From Corticium candelabrum (taxonomy: Eukaryota; Porifera; Homoscleromorpha; Homosclerophorida; Plakinidae), in NCBI RefSeq assembly GCF_963422355.1, contig NC_085086.1, positions 4,948,158 to 5,012,157 of the forward strand: a stretch of 64,000 bases of DNA, written 5' to 3'. The position numbers and the translations under genes were made by a program. The notes below the pieces were generated by a model. That model was not told the origin of the DNA. It made no database searches and saw only the letters and a list, made by a program, of their open reading frames with translations. Each line of letters starts with the position of its first letter. The stretch's first letter is position 1. Shown piece by piece: positions 41,481 to 64,000 of the stretch.

Positions 41481-41944
41481 AATACAGTAATTATAAAGTG
41501 TTGATCTGTAGAGGTTTTACTACATGCAGTGTAGGTCTTCCTCCTCCAAAGGGAGGGGGGACGCCGGCTTGACACTCGAACCTAGCAGTGCATAATACTG
41601 CATATGCCTTACTGCGCTTTGCTGTAGACGGTGTATTCGAAAAAGTACCTACTATCTATTTACAATGCAAAATACCTAAGGCTATGTACATAAAATCAAC
41701 TACTGCTACTGTAACTACAACTGTCAATAAAAGTATCTGTATAACATATCGCTAAATCAATGTCATCAAGTCACTGTTCAGGCAAGCATGCGACTCTCAG
41801 CCGAAGCCAAGAGGATGCAATTCCTGCGAATGTTGGAAAGCTTTCTTGATCTGTTGCCACATAGACACATGATGGATGCTCTCGGCAAAGCAAGGGAAAT
41901 TCGATATCAGATCCACAAAATGGTCATGGTGTAGCTTGTTGTCA

Positions 41945-42160
41945 TTTACTTCAGAAAAGAGTGAAAGTGATCGTTAGTTTGCTGGCCCAAGCAGTGCAAG
42001 TGAACACAAGAGGTGTAGCTGATGCTTGTTCCACTTTTCGGATATGCTCCTCATATTTCCTCTTTTTTCTACCTCGTGTTTTCTGTAACAAGATGCTAAA
42101 CTGCTAAACTTGTTGTGCTGTACAGCTCTCCATTCGGATTAAACACTTGAAAATTGAACA
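41945..42160 (-). pseudogene. Retroelement ORF remnant, frameshifted
   Basis: Minus-strand frames read FQVFNPNGELYSTTSLA, then SSLASCYRKHEVEKR, then KYEEHIRKVEQASATPLVFT. Together these match the DVxVFNP...CYRxxExEKRxxYExRVRxVExxxFTPLV pattern common in retroelement ORFs of sponges and cnidarians (remembered family pattern). At least one frameshift and one stop break it. Confidence 0.65.
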
Positions 42161-43308
42161 TCGTAACATACCTCACTTAGCAAACCAGTTCAAAGATCTC
42201 AGACGCCATTGTGTCTTATAAATGAATAACCACCCCTGGGGCAAGACAGAGCATCTGCGCTTTGCTGCTCAGTCTACAACTGTGTCTAACCATCTAGATG
42301 CCAGCTCATTTATGTGTCTGTCTACAATCACATGTGTAAGACCGTCTGTTTTATCAGCACGGAATGTTTATTAGTCAGTTGCAGCAGCATTGAATGTGAA
42401 ATTTGTGAATCACGTCCAACCATTAGCTCAAGGTGGAGGCACCCGAGTAAAGCCTCAGTTTGTGGTTTGTGGTAGGTGCTACTGCTTCAGGGGGGAGTAG
42501 GGGCTTACTGGAATGATTACTATGGTAGGAGGGATATCGAACTGTCGTGTGGCACCAAATTTCTCAGTCGGCATACAGAGTCATTGGTCACCATACTCCC
42601 GTCAGATTGGAATATGAAAGACCTACTTTACTGCAGCACGAGTACTTTGTGCTGGGTAAACTTAATCTCTGGTAATGTGAGTCTTTCCACCCATTTGATA
42701 TGTTACTGCTGCAATGACTTGGCTCGACAGCTAAGAAGGAATTGACTCTTCCACGACTGTCTCATTTATCTACTTATGCTACATTCTTGTCAATCTTTGT
42801 CTGCCACTTTGCCAACTAAATTGTGGTCTTGCTTGTTTTTGGAGTGAAACATGCTGGTCTGTAGAGGTCAACCAACGCTCATGTGTAGCAGAACATAACA
42901 CAAGAAAGCCAGAGACTAATGTACAATGTATTACCTATACCCACAATCGAAATATCATCTATGTTGTCTTCTAAAATGTGATTACCAAGGCTCTCTAGTT
43001 GTTACCCTTACATTTCAGGAATCCCGTGGTAGTTAGTCTATAGCTTGTTATGACAGTCCATCTGTGTGTCACAGAATCTGTCTGCCTGAACATCATTTGA
43101 GTCTTTGTCATGCAAAGTTCAACTATTGGCGTCAACAATCAAGTACATACTGTACAATAGGCTATTTATGAATCTATTCCTTCTCTGTATTTTGAAAATT
43201 TCTTTACCATCCGTGAGTAAAACGTCATTGCTCACATCAATATCATACATATAAAGTTTCACAATAATTTACTACCAAACTTGAGATACTCTTTGTACAC
43301 CTAAAAAA

Positions 43309-57905
<14,597 letters not shown>

Positions 57906-58058
57906 GGGGACAAGACGCTGGCATTCGAATTGCGAATTGTGGGCGGTCTGTTGACACAGACGTGTGAGACGTCTTCCCGAAGGGCTCGCGATCCCCGACA
58001 ATATATGCGCGATGTTGGTATTACAATAGTATTGTACCCTAGCTAAACCGTGAAGACA

Positions 58059-58146
<88 letters not shown>

Positions 58147-60278
58147 CTGTCAGAACCAATTTTGCACACAATATTATTGATTTCAATCATTTCACTATTC
58201 ATGGGGGAATCAATTTAAACTAAAATAATTAAAAAAACTAGCGTGGGGATTAATTGTGGGACAAGGTACAACAACAGCACTAATTTTTCACCAGTTTTTA
58301 ATGCAAAAATAAGGCACACTGTGAACTTTAGAAATTTCCTCACTAAAAAGAGCCGTTAACATTCTATAACTATAGAAAGGCAAGGTTCAGCAGTAGCTAC
58401 TGAGTTCTACAACTCATGATCAGTCTAGCTGCGAATAAACATTTTCTAGAGTGTTCTTGTGTAGCTGGTTGTTTATATTTACAATTCTTGCTTATCATGT
58501 CGCCACGGATGTTGAGTTAGTGGGGTACATACGCATACAAGGTTTTCTAGCTTTGGGGAACACTACAACCTTGTGCAACATAAATTGATTATTATGCTTT
58601 ATTGCATTTTAAAGTAATGCAGTGAGACAGGAGAAGTAGCGGCCATGGCCCTTTTGCCCACAGTTCCTATGCCTATATCTGTAGGTATGTATTTTGTACT
58701 TTACGTTAACAATAAAAACACAATAAAATCCCAAAAATTTACTGATAATAAAACAGTGATTGACTGCAACAAAACCTTGTCTCATCTTTCTTTCTGTGGG
58801 TTGTTTAGTGGTGTCCATGCTGTTCATACTTGAAGCTGCAGCATTGTATGTTGTCTCTTAGAAATTCAATGCCAAATATGCTAACAGTAAATATGCATGA
58901 GCAGATTTTCCAGTTTGAGATGTCTTTGTCATTACTTTCTTTCTTCCGTCTGCCTGTCTTTATGCTTGCCTGTCTGTCAATATATTTAGTTGCCTGCGCA
59001 TTTGTCTGTCTGCCGATCTGTCTGTCCACTTGTCTGTCCACCTCAATTTCATATTCTACAAAACTATTATCAAGACTAAATTCCACTTGTGGCCATTTTA
59101 ATTAGGTTCTTCCAATAGCTTGGAAGAGAATAACCATGCACATCTTCCAACACCACAAAGACTGTCAAAATTAGAGGATGACCCAATCAAACACCTCTTC
59201 CTATTCTGAAAAGGTGGAAGATTTTGAAAGAAACCAATCAAGTGTGCCTCAATTGTCCAAGTATGCTTGTGCAAGCATTTTGTCTATGTAAGTAAATACA
59301 TGGACACCCTGTAGTTGTTACAATAAGCATCTGGACACCAGATACCAGCAATAGTAATGGTCTCCAGTTACTGTTGTCTTCTATACAACTTGCATGTTCT
59401 AAGAGAAGACATGTGTTTGTCTTCTGTTGGAAACTTCTAAAAAATAGTTCAGAGAATCCACTTCATCTCTGTACACATGTACCACTAGCCTAACTAAATC
59501 ACATTTCCTAAGTACGTCACAGTGAAAACTAACTTGAATTGCAGTTCCACACAGTTAACTACTAGATTGATACACTGATGTAACATCAGAAACAAGATTA
59601 AACGACAGTCACAACAATTAACTCAAAGAAGACATACATATACATGCTGTACAGAAATATCTTCTTTGTTGACTTTGTTATCAAGAGCCTAGAACAGTGA
59701 AGTCTTAAATTTCTATAGATATCTATAATAGAGCTTATGTTGGAGACTATCCTGGTTATACAATTGGCATGACATACTACTAACTCAAGTAATGAAATCA
59801 CTTTGAGTCAATTATGCTAAGTAGCGTAATTAGCTTAAATCATATTTCTAACAGTGATACAGTGATACATGAAGAGCTCCAAAAGTTGTAATGTGAAAAC
59901 TAGCATCAAACATCCTTTTACATAAAGTAGCACAAAGCATACACAAACTGTTGTAACCGTACAATAAGTGCTACAAATTTGCTGCAACATCAGAAGTCTC
60001 TTAAAACGTAGTTTCAGGCTTGAAACGTTGATGTTAGATACAGTAAAAGACAATTTGGCAAATGACAAGTACAAGGGTCAGCCACAGCTAACAACCATTT
60101 ACGGTAGCACAAGGATCCACATTTAGTTTTATATAACTGAATCACAGTCCATATGCAAACATACCCTGGAAATATGACCTACAATATATATACTCAAATA
60201 GAACGCACTATACAGTAACACCTGAATATCACTCTTCTCTCCAACAGCAAAACTGTGTGTCAACACTTTCAATTCCAC
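57906..60278. other. Intergenic, PAK promoter side and SRP54 3' side
   Basis: Just upstream of the PAK start is a GCAC/CA simple repeat (58053-58142). The sequence around and inside the PAK first exon is notably GC-rich, as at an animal promoter. The remaining 2 kb has no recognised gene; degenerate CTGTCTG runs lie near 58960-59040. Confidence 0.55.
58053..58142. repeat. (GCAC)n/(CA)n microsatellite
   Basis: About nine GCAC tetranucleotides pass into CA dinucleotides, about 150 bp upstream of the PAK start codon. Confidence 0.95.
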
Positions 60279-63884
<3,606 letters not shown>

Positions 63885-64000
63885 TTAAATTGTCTTAGCA
63901 TAAGTTTGTCAATACTGTTTTAAATTTTTAGATCAGGAAAAGATAAATTACAGGTCCAAACACACAAGTCACTGTAACTGCTTACAAGCTACAGAAAGAA

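Larger units (their letters stand above)
40304..43308. other. Convergent intergenic region, WDHD1 (+) and PAK (-)
   Basis: 3 kb between the two convergent gene ends, including both 3' UTRs. It contains a nested inverted/direct repeat (40661-40790), a short TIR element (41231-41480) and a retroelement coding remnant (41945-42160). No cellular gene was recognised. Confidence 0.6.

Noticed and set aside
41766..41936. Plus-strand frame beginning MRLSAEAKRMQFLRMLE
   Set aside because: It adjoins a retroelement remnant read on the other strand; the short frame has no recognised partner and is probably an antisense shadow.

Overview
The window is eukaryotic and almost certainly from an early-branching animal. 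The genes are split by GT-AG introns, many of them under 100 bp. TTAGGG-type repeats occur inside the sequence. The gene set (FN3 receptor tyrosine kinase, mosaic secreted serine protease, group II PAK, WDHD1/AND-1, SRP54) is metazoan in character. The AT-rich non-coding DNA, the many CA and CAGA microsatellites and the small TIR transposons would suit a sponge; that placement is inference, not proof. Exon boundaries below were read by eye from splice signals, reading-phase continuity and remembered family conservation, without transcripts.

Layout, left to right. 1-2600 is repeat-rich DNA with no gene seen. 2740-6892 (-) is a complete 7-exon gene for a secreted mosaic serine protease: signal peptide, two fucolectin/discoidin-like domains, Sushi, EGF, Ig and S1 peptidase. 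6893-10217 is intergenic, with a long CA tract, a 13-bp minisatellite and a decayed element. 10218-21472 (-) is the most striking locus: a roughly 15-exon gene encoding a signal peptide, an unknown Cys domain, about five FN3 domains, an RPTP-like membrane-proximal module, a glycosylated stalk, a seven-transmembrane segment and then a complete tyrosine kinase. This is a GPCR-like/RTK hybrid. It lies head-to-head with WDHD1/AND-1 (22647-40303, +, 29 exons, complete), whose start is preceded by an E2F-like site and E-boxes. 40304-43308 is a transposon-littered gap. 43309-57905 (-) is a PAK4-type kinase with a CRIB domain, whose introns hold several pogo/Tc1-like miniature elements and a deleted hAT copy. 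57906-60278 is intergenic. 60279-63849 (-) is the 3' half of SRP54, which runs off the right edge.

The genes do not form a pathway. WDHD1 and SRP54 are housekeeping genes (replication fork, protein targeting), PAK is a Cdc42/Rac effector, and the two left-hand genes encode extracellular or cell-surface proteins built from phase-1 domain exons, as expected for exon-shuffled animal proteins.
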